A stretch of 64,000 bases of DNA from Selaginella moellendorffii (GCF_000143415.4 NW_003314267.1:3721363-3785362), one strand, 5' to 3'; counted from the stretch's first letter, positions 30,060-42,719 are shown. The notes: generated by a model from the sequence alone, not told the origin. Program-made: numbers and translations.

Positions 30060-31626
30060 TGACACCGAGATGCATCCAGAAACCAAGGAGTCACGCGAGT
30101 AGCAAAGGGACTTTGCGCGAATAAGTCAATGACCCTTTTATTTTTCTTTCGGGAGTATCATTAAGGGGTTCACTTGGCACCAGTTCATCCAATATTTATT
30201 TTTCAAACTTGTTTATTGATACAGATTCAAGTTTATCTTCTATTGCTTGACTTGTTACCACACATTGCCATCTGTATTTGCATCGTGCGGCAGAGCCAAT
30301 TTTCATTCTTTATAGCAACAGATATACACATGCATGTGTGTGGGATGAGGTCGACTTGGTTGTGCATGTAGCGATTTCAAGCTTGAGTTGTAGTCTTTGT
30401 AGGTGGTGCCGAGTCAAGCTTTTGACCTCATCTTTGGTATGGATTGGTTGCAGTGCAATCATGCTAAGTATGACTTTAAGGTTTTTCCTCTTTGTTCATA
30501 CTTCCTGATATTTTTTCTATTCCTCTCACTTCTATACTTTTACATCCTTCTGCTTCTACTTTTGCTTCCATCACTTTTATCTCTCCCTTACTTCCTCCTA
30601 AGTTTTTGTCTTGTTCCTCTCTTTCCTTTTTCGATCTCTCTAACAATCTTTGTGTTGTAGTGGTTGATTGACTCATGAAGGAGTATGTTAATCACTTTGA
30701 ATTTGACCTATCATTTGGGGCCAAGATTTCAACATGTGATTCTATTCCAACTATGGATGCTCATCTAATCAAGGTTCCTAATCATCGTCGGTCACCCAAA
30801 AAGATCACGATTTTACATGCAAACATCAAGAAGATGTTGGAAAAGGAAGTTATTCAGAAGTCATAGAGTCCTTAAGTGTGTGAACCTCATCTTGTGATAA
30901 AACTTGATGAGAGTATTTGTTTTTGCATCAACTATCATTTGTTAAATGAAGTGATGATCCCGAATATGTACCCTCTTTTTCACATTGCTGATCTCTTGGA
31001 TTATCTAGGGAGAAGTTGTTAGTTCACCAAGTTAGATTTTGCTTCTGGGTATTGGCAAATACCAATGGCCGAAGAAGATATTCCTAAGATTGTTTTTCAT
31101 ACACTGCTTTGTCTGTATAATTTCTTAGTGATGCCGTTTGGTTTGAACAATGCTCCAGCAACTTTTTAGTAGATGATAGACGAGGTTTTTTGCAATATGC
31201 CGAAAGTGACTACTAACTTTATTGATGATAATCCATTTAGAAGAGATATGGGAGGAATACATTCATGATATTTGTAAGGTGTTAGATCAGCTACAGGAAG
31301 TTAATTTAAAGTTGAAACGGTCAAAGTGTGTGTTTAGATCTAAGAGCATGACTTATCTTGGGTACCTTATCTGTTATGAGGGTTTACAAGTTGATCATGA
31401 CAAACTTGTGGTTGTTCTAAATTTCTCTACTCCGAAATGTGTGAATAATGTGTAGCTTATTGGGTAAGGTGTAGTATCTTGGTCATTTTGTTGATCATCT
31501 TTCTAATCACACTGCATTATTGCAAGTGTTGCTGAAGTCATCAACATCATCTTTCATCTAATCTATATACTATGAGAGGGCGTTTACAGATCTCAAAGAG
31601 TTGCTGATGACTCCTCCAGTTTTGGC
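30060..31626 (+). pseudogene. Protease and reverse transcriptase remnant of copy B
   Basis: Order and content follow copy A pol: protease remnant near 30220, FDLIFGMDWLQCNHAKYDF, a serine/leucine-rich spacer, then RT blocks ([10 protein letters not shown] region, [11 protein letters not shown] followed by a stop, ATYLGYLICYEGLQVD-like and NFSTPKCVNNV). Many stops and frameshifts are present. It is interrupted at 31632 by element ii within the RNase H region. Confidence 0.75.
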
Positions 31627-31631
31627 ATATC

Positions 31632-33332
31632 TGTGAGACACAAATCCCTAAGCCCCAAAGTGGAGCCGAAAGGGTGCCACGTGGTAGTGGCCGAAGCAAA
31701 AGCGAAGCGAACGTAACACATTTGGACTAAAATGCTCCAACTTGAAAGGTCGAGAGTGGGAGTGGAGCTCCCATCGGAGTGCTCAAGGAATGAGTATGAA
31801 GTGAGTAATAAAAGAGTCTCTAGAAAAGGGACCCGAGATGGATCCGAGATAGAGTCCAAGATGGACCAAGATGGAGTTCGAGATGGAGTCCGAGGTGGAG
31901 TCCGAGATGGACCCAAGATGGATTCTGAGATGGAGTCCGAGATGGACCTAAGATGGATTTTGAGATGGAGTCTGAGATGGACCCAAGATGGAGTCCGAGA
32001 TGGAGTCCAAGATGGACTGAGATGGAGTCTGAGATGGAGTCCAAGATGGACCCGAGATGGAGTCTGAGATGGAGTCCGAGATGGACCCGAGATGGAGTCC
32101 GAGATGGAGTCTGAGATGGACCCGAGATGGAATCTGAGATGGAGTCCGAGAAGGACTCAAGATGGAGTCCAAAGTTGAGACCGAGATCGAGACCGAGACC
32201 GGGATCGAGACCGAGACCAGGACCGAGACCATGACCAAGACCAAGACCGGGACCGAGACCGAGGCTGAGGCCGAGACTGAGCCCAAGCCCGAGTCCGAGT
32301 CCAAGTCCGAGTTCGAGTCTGAGTCTAAGTCCGAGTTTGAGTCTAAGAGGGTGAAAGCCCAAAGTGTTCGTCTCCCAAACCCTAGGGGGTTTGGTGAGCT
32401 CCAAAAGTATAGTAAGGGGGGAGCCAGTTTGGCCAGGAAAGGCCAGTTTGGCCCGGGAAGGCCATACCCAGGTGTTGGGTGATGGGATAACCACTGGGAA
32501 GTCCAAGGCTAGAGTGAATACGGACCGACAAGCGAGGTAGCTTGGTGAAGTGTTCATGAGCCGACTCTAGTTCCCCTGGGAGATTGAATGGTCGATGCTC
32601 CCAGTCCAAGTGTGGGTGGCACTACCTACTTGGATACCTGGGGTGGCTCAACAGAACCTTACTCTAAGCCCATGGCTAGAGCACTTAAAGGCAAAAGGTG
32701 GGGAGAGTACCTACGGGGCTCGTGTAGGGCTATGGTGTTCCGAAATGTTGTCCCGAAGTCCCAAATGGGGGAAAGGAGGAGGAGCAGTCTTCTAGTGTAG
32801 TGACTAAGGATACGGTCACATGGTGAGGAAGTCCTAGAGGACAATGGGACTTAGTGGTCAGGCCTGCGGGCCTTGATCTAGTGGCAGTGTTGGCAAATAT
32901 GGCCAGGGACAGAAAAAGGACTTGGTAGGAATTGACAAAGGGATATTGGGGAAAGTTATCCCCATGTCTGTGGGCATCCTAAGGATGCTAAGGAGTGGAT
33001 CTGGGATGACCACTCATGGACAAATAGCCTAGTCTTGGAGAGACGGGATTGTGATGCAAGTGGTATTGGACCACTAGTGTGGCAAAGGTGAATGAGCATG
33101 GCCTTAGCGTAACGGGCCGATATATCAGTGGTACCTTTGGGTGTCGGTCTTGGGACTGGACACATGGAGCACTTGGACCAAGTGCAAGGGATGAGTGGCA
33201 TAGATGCCATTCTCAGGGCTAGCAAGTCCAAAGTCCTGAATTGGACTTAAGGAGGTTGTGAATGAGACTCCTCCAAGTGGTCGGAGGTGTGGTTAAGTGA
33301 CTAAAGTAGAATGGAAAATTTAGTCATTTGTA
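31632..33332. mobile_element. 1.7-kb insertion in copy B (element ii)
   Basis: Inserted in the RNase H region of copy B. The 5-bp duplication ATATC occurs at 31627-31631 and 33333-33337, and copy A shows the uninterrupted site. It starts TGTGAGACAC and ends CATTTGTA. It holds a large minisatellite (31840-32350) and the block GTGAAAGCCCAAAGTGT shared with element i. No ORF matches a known protein, so it looks non-autonomous. The class is undetermined. Confidence 0.7.
31840..32350. repeat. Coding-like minisatellite of GAGATGGAGTCC / GAGACCGAG units
   Basis: About 320 bp of variants of a short unit alternating GAGATGGAGTCCGAGATGG with GACCCGAGATGGAGTCTG is followed by GACCGAGATCGAGACC-type units and then GAGTCCGAGTCCAAGTCC-type units. 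The dominant spacing is in multiples of three, so frames stay open on both strands, but the translations are low complexity. A short version of the array sits in element i at about 28585-28620. Confidence 0.8.
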
Positions 33333-33339
33333 ATATCCT

Positions 33340-34296
33340 AATTACACTTGACCTTTCATTTTGTGAATGAATGCTTTTGATATCAATATTGGAAGTGTGT
33401 TGATGAAAAAGAGCCTGAGTGTGCTTGGTCAGTGCCATCCCATTGCATATATCAATTGTACATTACAACCAGTAAAGGTGAACTATTTTACGACAGAGAA
33501 GGAGTGTTTAGTAGTAGTTTAGGTTTTAAGAAATTTCATACATATCTTATTAGAAGGTGATTATGTTACAATTACTTTATTATTGAAACGAAAGAATTTG
33601 GTTGGTCATTTTACTTCATAGGCTTTGAATCTTCAGATATATAATTTTGATGTTGTTCATCGCATAAGGAGTTTTATGGTTGATGTTAACACTCTTTCTT
33701 GAGCCCTCTTCCTTCTTTGCTCTCTTCTTATGTTTCTAACGAACTTGTTGTTCTAACATTTGTGGATTTTGTAGATAAGGATTCCGTACCATCAGCAGTT
33801 ACTATACTTGACATTCAATGTCCACAAGGTGCAGAGCAAGATTTACCTTCTCTTGGTAAGGTTCGTGAGGCTCAAAAGATTGAGTTGTGGATTTGAAGGC
33901 TTCATGATGGGTTTGAGAATCCTACATCACTTGCTGATGAGTTGCCATTTTGGCATTTACATTTCAATATCACCTTGAGGATGGTTTTCTTTATTTTCTG
34001 GGGACGGATCCTAATGATCATTTATGGCTTGTGGTGTTTTCAATCTTTATTCCATGCTTTCTCCATACTTACCATGATTCTCTTATTCTAGGTGCATATG
34101 GGACATAATCATATGAATGAGAAGTTATGCAGGTCTTTTTATTAGCAGAAGATATGACATAACTATGTTTGGTGCCAAGCTTGTAATACTACCCCTCGTG
34201 TTATAGAAGGATGTCATTACTGCTTCTGACTACTTGACTCGTTGGGTGGAAGTTAGTGCTTTTGCTAGTGCATCTGCAACTACTGTTAGATATTTC
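33340..34296 (+). pseudogene. RNase H and integrase N-terminal remnant of copy B
   Basis: Matches copy A across the RNase H segment (HPIAYIN, VNYFTTEKECLVVV), the linker (ALNLQIYNFDVVH), the VPSAVTILDIQCPQGAEQDL block and part of the integrase up to DYLTRWVEVSAFASASATT. It is then split at 34300 by the large DNA transposon. Stops and deletions throughout. Confidence 0.75.
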
Positions 34297-34300
34297 CTTC

Positions 34301-34324
34301 AAGCTCTATTTCGTTAAAGTGGGA
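34301..34324 (+). repeat. Left terminal inverted repeat of the 12.5-kb transposon
   Basis: 24 bp, perfect inverse of 46825-46848. It is followed at once by a small hairpin: AAGTGGGA and TCCCACTT around a 10-base loop (34317-34342). Confidence 0.92.
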
Positions 34325-34742
34325 ATTGTCATTATCCCACTTGTAAAATAAGGTTTCCAAACCTTTATATAGTATATAAATATAACAAAATTCAATCGCA
34401 TTGAGGCACATGCCATTTTATTTTAAACAAGGAAATGTCTACTCAATCACTTCTCCTCCCCCTGCCACTGCTTCACCTCTCTCTTCTCCTTGTCATCGTT
34501 TTCCAATTTCTTTCCATCCTTTTAATATTGGCTCAGTTGCTCCGAGTCTAGGTGGAGCCCAAGTCCCCATTCAATCTTTACTTTCCCCTTATTAATAAAA
34601 CAACTTCGTAGACTTCCAATAACATGCTGTAACACTTCTAGTATAATGCAAATCCTCTCAAAGAATTGTCTTTTAATATTAATACAATGGCATGGAACCC
34701 CATGCCATAATAAGTTACATTTTTAAATAAATACATGCCATC

Positions 34743-37700
34743 TCAGACTGTTATTTTTTGCCTCCAACGCCTATACAATAATCTTGGAATTTCATCACTC
34801 TCCACACTATCAGGATTTAAACCCAATAGTAATGCCATCTCTTCTCTAATACGTCCACGCTCATGTTCAGTGGTCGAAGAACCCATCCGGTTGAGCAGAT
34901 TATGGAGATGCGGATAGTGTTTGGCTAGACAATATACATGCCATAAATGATGACTGGTGTCTGTCCGATCAAATGGCTTCTGATATACCGTTCCATCTGC
35001 CATTTGGTTGATTTCTGCAGCCACCTCCTGGACTGGCCGGTTCTCTATCACCATCGCTCCAAGCCGTTTTGCAAGGTCCCCCAGAACATACGGTTTCTTC
35101 TCCCTAGTTTCCATACTGCAAGAGATGGGGTGCACTGCATATGTGTGCGTGTTCGCTGCAGTTTTAATCGGCGAGTCATCGATGATGAGGATTTCACTTG
35201 AGCTAGCAGTCCGGTTCATCACTACAGCCTCTGGCTTGACGAAGATGGGCTTGCTACCCCTCACATGGACCATAGTCAAGCAATCCTCCTGCGTTAGGAG
35301 AAAGTCAAATGGTAATATTACTCACGTCTGATCGTGCATCATCTGTAGCAACGTTAATGCATTGTGGCGCATCATGGATGTCCAAACTCCCAATTGCAAA
35401 TTGAACCCGGCCCTCTGTTTTAAGTGTCGCATGGTCATTATTAGATCCCGCAGTTTCTCCCGTGTGATTAATGTGAATCTGTCTCTTTTGACCAACTTGC
35501 GACCGCAGGCTTTGGAGGGTGCAATGACATTCGAGGACGAGCCACGCTCATGGGAGAAAAGGACACCGTTCAGATAAAAAACGATACAGTACCTTCGCCG
35601 TGACTTTGAAATGAAATGCGTCAGCATAAAAAATGGTACAAGTCAATTTTACCATCTACAATATTAGCGAATGTTGCTCCCGATGGTCGTTGAGAGGGTT
35701 TTGGTCGAGGAAACGTGAAGGGCGGAAATACTCTCCTCTGCAATGTGGGGTCAATCGCATCCGATGGCGTGTGGGCACATGCCATTTCAGCTGTAGACTC
35801 TGGTACAACTGGCTCAATAGTGGCATGGGGTGGTTCCGATGGCGTGTGATCACACGCCATTTCAGCTGGTGCCTCCGTTGGCAAAGTGGACATGACCGAA
35901 CAGGCAGCAGGGGCGGTGTAGGGAGGTTCCAACGGCGCGTAGTCAGACGATTGGGCACACGTTGAGTCCGTTGGAAATGAGGATACGACCGGCTCGGCGG
36001 CTGGGGCGGCCTCATGTGGGTCCAATGGCGCTTGGTCACCGTCAGTTGGATACGTGGACAAGATTGACTCAGTGGTATGGGCAGCATCAAGTGGAGCGTG
36101 GTCAGCTTGCTTGGCGTTGATATGGATAGTAGCCTCCACCAGCTCTGATGACTCTTGCAGCCAAGTAGAGTCCACTGGCGGATCCATATGCATGTCCAAA
36201 TATCTCCCTTCGATTGAGATGGTATCCTCCCGTGCTACTAAAAACAAACTCATTAGCACATTGAATCGACTATACTGTATTTACCATCAACTGCTATTGA
36301 GGAACTAGGACCGATATCACTTGGGCACACTGCTGATTCTGAAGGATTGGACATACGTTTCAACCCTTGCTTGGCACTATCCTTCCTCGACACTAAAGGC
36401 TAGAGTTTGTAAATTCAACTGAATAATCTCTACTTACCATTTGCTCTGCGACCTACATGGACAATGTTAGAAATGGTAAAAGGTTAGGAATGGATGTACT
36501 ATTATTTACCTGATGGTTTGTCTTGTATGACCTTCCTCCGCTGCTCTTTGGCCACCTCAGGCTGGCCATCGTCGTCATCATCGTCGTCGTCGTTATTGTG
36601 ATCGTCACCATTGTGAGGACCATCCAAGTCCTCTTCGTCCTCCTCTTCTTCGTCCTCCTCTTCTTTGTCCTCCTCTTCGTCCTTCTGCTCTTCCTGCTCA
36701 TTATCTTTCTCTGGCTCCTCATCCCCCTCCTGCATTTCTTCCATAGGCTGCTCAGGCTGGATGGCTTGTTCTTCCAGGACCATCTTGGGAAAATCATCTG
36801 GCCGAGTCTCCATCTCAAAATACAAGATATCCATAGCCTGTTTTAGTGCGTGACCTAGGACCGTATCCTCACCCGACTGTCTTAACATGGTTTCTGCACG
36901 TTCTTGCACCCTTCCAAGACGACGAGATGAGAAAAACGTGGCCCTGACTTGAAAAGCATCCCTCATCCATTGTACCTCTCCATTGAGATTGGGGAAGGGG
37001 AGTCCGCCATAGGAATCTGAGTCATGAGGTGGTGACTGCCTGCTTTCACTCAGCCCTTGATCTGCAATGAATGGCATGAGCACACACGCCATAACCGCGA
37101 GGCATTACCTATCATCTTTTCGTTGCCCTTCTTCCTTTTCGAATCAAACGCCTCTGATCTCGACGGCTGTCCAACGTGCTTTCGCTTTTTATGACCACTG
37201 TCAGTTTGAGCTTGGCTGGTGCTTGCCTGTTTTGCCTTTGAAGAAGTTTCTCCTGCATGGAATGGCATGAGACCACACGCCATTGCAAATATAATTTGTA
37301 CCTCCTTTTTTCCTATTGCTTGTCTGTTTGTCCTTCTTCGATGCGCCACCAGTGCGCTTTTCAGTCCTCGTGTCTGAATATTCACAACGATCTATAATCA
37401 AAATGGCGTGAGGCCTCACGTGACCTTACCTTGTGCAGGTTGTGAGCTCGGCCCAACATGGGTATCTTCAACAGTAGCTGTTAACGCCGTTTCAGCATCT
37501 GGGGGTGGCCACGTTCCTGCATATAGAGCTTGTGAGATAACATTTAAACTTAAAGTGTGTACTCACCAGGTTCGCAGAGAAGATACTGTTTTTCTTTGGC
37601 AACTGTAATTATATGCTCCATTGAAGTCACCTCTTCAATGGAGTTTGTCACCGCAACACATGGGACACCCTTGAGTAGTGCGGCTCGAAAGAATAGTCCG

Positions 37701-40123
37701 CCGCAGTTGTACTCGACAACGCATTTGCCCTTGGAGTCGGAAGCAGGTGACCCACCCGCTATTGCGTTGAAGACCCAGCTGAGCATTTCCCATGCTGCAC
37801 CTGGAGTTTTCTTTGGATTTGAAAGCTCCATAGCCGTCTTCAGTTCCTCAGGCACGGGTAAATTGACCTCCCTCAGATCAATTCGATTGGCCTTGTCGAA
37901 CGAAGCTGGGAAGTCACTCCAGTCCCACTCTGCTGTAGGACCAATAACAAGGGCGAGTGTGAAGATGCGGACATTCGTCGGTATCTTCTTCTTAGCCATT
38001 ATCCCATGGATCTCCCGCATCTCCTTGCCTTTCAACCGAGCCTTCACCTCGTTCAAGGCCTTCCAGAACTTGTGATAGGATTCGGAGTCGTAGATCATAT
38101 AGTGGACTGAAGATTCCACCTCCGCAAGTCCCACCATTAAGTCAATGATGGAGCTGACTTCGTCTGCATGAGTGATCTCCTCATTTGTGAAGTCCATCAC
38201 ACAAAAGATGTTCTTGACCTGCTCATCTCCGCGGGAAACGATGCTCCTCCACCTTTGATCCTCATCCGAATTCAAGTATACCCGGTAAGGTTCTCGATAG
38301 GCCTCTGCTGCGGGGTCGAGCTGTTTCTGAAGCCGACGGTCGACATCAATCTTAATGAAATTTGGATACTGATCCAACTTCTCAGCTTTACTTTTCGTGG
38401 CATCCCGCAGCAGATCGATGAACTTGGGGGCCCCCTTCACGTACTCGTCGATGTCTTCATTTGACAACTCCAGCGCTTCCATCATCTCTTGCGTGGTGTC
38501 GATGCTCACCCTCTCCACGGCCACTTGCTCGAAGATCCAATCCTTCAATAGCGCACGAGCTCTCAGAGTCGTGCACAAGTCCTCGTATGTCACAATATGG
38601 CCGGGAGTCATTTTGGTCTTGTTGAAGACTACCTCACCACGTAGAAGAGCATTAGCCACTGTCAGAAGGTCGTCGTCGTCTAGAGACCGCGAGAAACGCA
38701 AGGCGTTGAGCTTCAAATCATTGGGCTTCCGGCCGTCCTCCACACCCATTGAGTTTGGCAACTCCCCGTCATGGTACCTCCTCAGCACATCTACCCATTT
38801 GTCAAAAACAACTTTTGTCGCGAGTAGAATGTTATGGATGCTGAGTGTGTCATTGACCCCCAGTGTTTTCGAGAGAAGACTCGAGAATTCCTGCAATGGA
38901 AATGGCGTGAGGCCACATGGTATGCCACATGCAACGAGGCTTACCTGCCAGGCGCTAGTTGCTAGTGCACGTCCTTGTCCTGGTTTTTGTGGCTTCTTCA
39001 GTTGAACCCAGAGCTTCCGTGTTCGTGCCAATGTCTCGTGCAGACCCGATTTGTAGCACGTTTCTTGCTTGACATTCTGCGCGTGGGAGATGTATATGAT
39101 AGATCGGAGGGGCGAGTTGCCTTTTATCAGGCGGACAACTCTTGTCTTGAAGACTTTCTTCACCTCCTCGCCCACCATAATATCCACAACTATCTCTTGC
39201 ATCGCCAAGCTAGAATGCTGCCCGGAGACGGCATAGAACCGGATGTTCTGATCGTCCAACACCTTCCTATTGATCAAGTCTGGAAACCTCGTCTCGCCCT
39301 TCATTGTTCGGTAATAGGGGATCACGTTTGCGATGTCGGGTGTTACTGGACTTGCCAGCATCTTCTGCTTCAGTTTCTCCACCCACTCATCAGATACTAG
39401 CCTGTGGTTGTATTTGCTTTGGATGTCGATACGGCTCACGTCGATTGTATATACTTTGTTGGAATAGTAACAAGTACTATTATCTGCGACGATTTTTGCT
39501 GCCTCTTCTTGCTCTTTCTGCTCTTTCCGGCTCTTCTTTTTGGTGGGTGTAGTGTTCGAACCCGAGGCAATGGCATCACTGAGTAGCTTCTTTTTTGGAG
39601 CAGGAGAGTCGGACGTCGGCTTGAGCTTGACCACCCTTTTCTGCTTCGGGGTAGTTTCCAGATCGACCCCCTTCCCCTTCGCTTTGCGAACTAGAGGCAC
39701 TCTCAACGGCTCAATGTTGGAACATAGTTTTTGAACATCGCCGTAGGTGAGGTCCGTGGATTCCATGTGATCTTCATAGACGCGCAGCATCTTTGAAATT
39801 GTGGGCCTCCTGGACAACCTCTCCCTAGCTCCCTCTAGGAATTCCTCATAGCTGCTGCCCCCCTCCGGGAAGCCGCTAGGATGTGCAAGGTGGATCTTGA
39901 AGGCGGACGCTGTCTCTACCACAAGTGCCAGTCCATATTCTTGCATGGAACTGCATGGAGTGTCTGTCACTTGGATGAGGATCCCCATGCATTCTTTTCT
40001 CCCACCATCTGTGTTGTACAGCCTCAGATCCTCGCCTTCCATCCCGAAAGTCCAACTGGTGAGCTCCTCCCCCTTCTCTGCATCCACATTGACAGTGGCT
40101 GGAAGAAGAACGCAATTCCTCGC
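34743..40123 (-). CDS. Transposon-borne protein with ParB-like domain, at least 12 exons
   Basis: In transcript order the exons are 40123-38945, 38890-37567, 37516-37430, 37391-37302, 37252-37109, 37061-36510, 36452-36438, 36392-36285, 36237-35653, 35603-35593, 35546-35326, 35259-34743. All have GT-AG borders and keep phase to a TGA, giving about 1610 residues; the first exon(s) and start codon are upstream and unresolved. Features: a Lys-rich nuclear-signal-like stretch, then a ParB/sulfiredoxin-like segment (IDVSRIDIQSKYNHRLVSDE, later FYAVSGQHSSLAMQEI) near residues 226-325. A later VVEYNCGGLFFRAALL block faintly recalls a methyltransferase, and then come an Asp/Glu-rich tract and a Pro/Thr-rich region. 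Two exons are only 15 and 11 nt. Four introns of 38-54 bp each carry the 22-bp palindrome. Function unknown; it possibly assists transposition or binds the palindromes. Confidence 0.7.
38891..38944 (-). other. 54-bp intron carrying the 22-bp palindrome
   Basis: GTAAGC...TTGCAG borders, with a palindrome copy at 38902-38923 ending about 11 bases before the 3' splice site. Introns 37392-37429 (38 bp), 37253-37301 (49 bp) and 37062-37108 (47 bp) of the same gene are built the same way. The 54-bp length is a multiple of three and open, so retention would keep the frame here. Confidence 0.65.
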
Positions 40124-40469
40124 CTGTTCAGAAATGCACAACAATTAGAGCTGACAGATGAAAAGCTAGTAGCTGGAAATAACGTGAGGCCACACGCCAT
40201 TCACCACTGCATCAGATGTCTTGAGGCTGCATCCTAAGATGGCGTGAGGCTACACGCCATCTGTAACCGGACTGCACTCAAGAGCCCAATCGGTGCATGC
40301 CAATGTTGCTACTGAATGGCATGTGGCCTCATGCCATTTTCTACTTGGCCTAAAAGACTTACCATTTGAAGCCGAATGGAGGCGTGACAACCGGACTCGC
40401 TGGCGAATGTGCACTGTGTGTGCAGCGGATCGTAGCAGCAAGGCTACTCTGCCACTTACAGTTGGAGAG

Positions 40470-40740
40470 TGGCGCTGAAATCTCCCGGGACGCCAAGTGG
40501 GCTGCGTGTGGGTGGCGGAGTGGGCGGCGGAGTTGGCGGCGAAGTTACAAACTGGGTGTGTCTTGAAGTGGACGCCGATGCACACGAGCGCGATGCGAGC
40601 GCGAGTGTGATGCAAGCGCGAGTGGACGCCGATGCACACGAGAAACCTGTAGAGAAGTGGGAGCGCGATGCGAGCGCGAGTGTGCGAGCGCGAGTACGAA
40701 GCAAAATGCAAAACCTAACCTCACACGCGCGAAATGTCAC
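40470..40740. repeat. GC-rich short-repeat region upstream of the ParB-like gene
   Basis: Contains variants of GTGGGCGGCGGAG and twofold repeats of GTGGACGCCGATGCACACGAG and GCGATGCGAGCGCGAGTGTG. This GC-rich block lies in the 5' region of the minus-strand gene; it may hold a first exon (a donor-like GTAAGT follows TCAAATG near 40365) or the promoter. A second similar GCGAGCGGC-rich block is at 42345-42540. Confidence 0.5.
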
Positions 40741-41000
40741 GACGGTTGGTAATCCCGCCACGTCATCATTTCTCGGACTTGGGCGCCACCATTAATTTCT
40801 GGATCAGTGCACGCATGCGTGAAATCCAAAAGAAATCCGCAACGTCATCATTCCTCGGACTGCATGCACGCGAAATCCAAAAGAAAGATCATGATTGGGA
40901 TATCATTTAATACCCTCGCTATATTTATACCATGCATGATTGGATATTCCAAAGCATCTTGTATTTCCAAAAATGCCAGATGTTCAGCTAAATAAATTGT

Positions 41001-42060
41001 CAGAGGATTTGATGTGACGTTCAAGCATGTGGGCTCATGCAATTTTGATCCCAAAAAATGCACCAAAAAATGCTCGGCGTCATCTGGCGTTATTTCTTGA
41101 ATGGCGTGGGGCCGCATGCCATTTTCAGGAGCACATAAGAGTATATTCCTAGAATATTCTAACACGCGCGAGATTGTTTTGAGTTTCCTGGAGATCCAAC
41201 CGTTAGATCGCAACTAGATTTTACAGAATGGTATACAATGTCCTTCTTGATGACCCTGCAAAGAAGTATCTCGATCGGACACCACATGAGACCACACGAG
41301 CCTTACAATGTTTCAGGGGCATTTGCCATAGATCCGACCGTTATTTTGCTCCAAGATTCTACAGTTTGGTGTGCATTGACCTTTCCATCGACACTGCAAA
41401 GGGACATCACAATCAAATGCGGGATCACAAGAAACCAACTTCACTAACTCTGGTTTCACCAAGATCTACGTAAGGAGTTATGAAATGAAAGGACCCTCTC
41501 TATTGAAATGTGTTTATGGTCCTAGGGGCATTGTGACATATCAAAGGATTTTGCATCAAGTTCTGTATTTGCTTGTATATCAAGCTACTGAATTGCTAAA
41601 CCCTAAACCCTAAACCCTAACCCTAAACATGTGGCAAATGCTGCGTGAAGAAAGATGCCCTTTCTGGGCAAATGCTGTAAGAGGCAGATTCCGAGCAGAT
41701 GTATCTCAGGCCAGCGAAGGGGACAAACGAAAGCTAGCTATAAACATGACGGGATGCAAATAGATTACTAGGCTGGTCCTGCGAAAATCAAAAACCATAA
41801 TTGAAAACATTGAAAATGCAAAAAGAAAGGTTTATAATATTTTTGAATTTTAAGCAACCAAATGAATGTAAGTAGGGCATGTGTTTGTAAGTTTAAAAAT
41901 GCCTCAACCACTTAAATTCCCAAGTAAATAAAGCTGTTTCTATTTTTGGTACAGGTAAACTTTATAGCGTGTGGGCTCATGCAATTTTGAACCCAAAAAT
42001 GCACCAAAAAATGCTCAACTAGCATTATTCTTTGAATGGCATGTGGCCTTATATTGCCAT
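41001..42060. repeat. Internal direct repeats in the transposon
   Basis: About 95 bp at 41028-41122 (GTGGGCTCATGCAATTTTGA, ATGCACCAAAAAATGCTC, ending in a palindrome copy) recurs at 41967-42060. The lead-in GGATTTGATGTGACGTTCAAGC occurs at 41004-41025 and again at 42279-42300. This suggests internal duplication of a unit terminated by the 22-bp palindrome. Confidence 0.7.
41596..41628. repeat. Interstitial telomere-type repeat
   Basis: Four to five tandem CCCTAAA units with one shortened CCCTAA, the plant telomere motif, in the non-coding middle of the DNA transposon. It is too short to be a telomere. It may be a relic of end repair or a promoter-type motif. Confidence 0.75.
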
Positions 42061-42719
42061 AAATGGACGTACACACACAACATAATTATTCCTTTACACG
42101 GCGAATAATCTTGGCGCGGATCGCTGACACGGCATGGCAAAGTTCGAATCACTGACATGGCACAGCTGGATCAAGGCAAGGACATGATGTGACAAAGTTC
42201 AACCTCCGACAGCAAAGTCTAGAAGCTACTCAGTTTGAAATTTGTCAGAAGAATCATAAGATCTGGTTTGTCAAAGGATTTGATGTGACGTTCAAGCGTG
42301 TGTTATTTTTGAATTCTCGAACTCATTCCTAGGTCTATCATTTTTGTGCGCCGTGTTCTTGGTTCCGCTGAGCGCAGTGAGCGCTGCTTGTGTAAGCGGC
42401 GTTGTGAGCTGTGGTTTATGCGTCTACAAGCGGTTGCGGCATTGCGAGCGCCATTGCGAGCGGCAGTTTATGCGAGTGGCAGTTTGTGCGAGCGGCGCTA
42501 CGAGCAGTTGCGGTGTTGCGAGCGGCACTGTCTTTGGTGTGGCTATCGCTTCCTCTTGATATTCGGCACTTGTGCTTCCTGGTATGTTCACCATGGAATG
42601 GTTTAGGACCACATTTAGAAATGGCATGAGGCCACATGCCATCTTGGGCCCTTGCAATTTCATGGCTAGCGTATTGTCATGTATGTTTTTTACTTGCCTG
42701 CAGCTGTGTGTATATCAAG

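Noticed and set aside
36520-36850. Plus-strand frame rich in Val, Ile, Leu and Phe as a membrane protein
   Set aside because: It is the antisense of the Asp/Glu-rich exon of the minus-strand transposon gene.
40456-40795. Minus- and plus-strand frames of about 100-150 codons in the GC-rich block as separate genes
   Set aside because: Repetitive sequence keeps all frames open; translations are low complexity. At most it holds a first exon of the ParB-like gene.
41596-41628. True telomere or chromosome end
   Set aside because: Only four to five units, embedded within a transposon with unique sequence on both sides.
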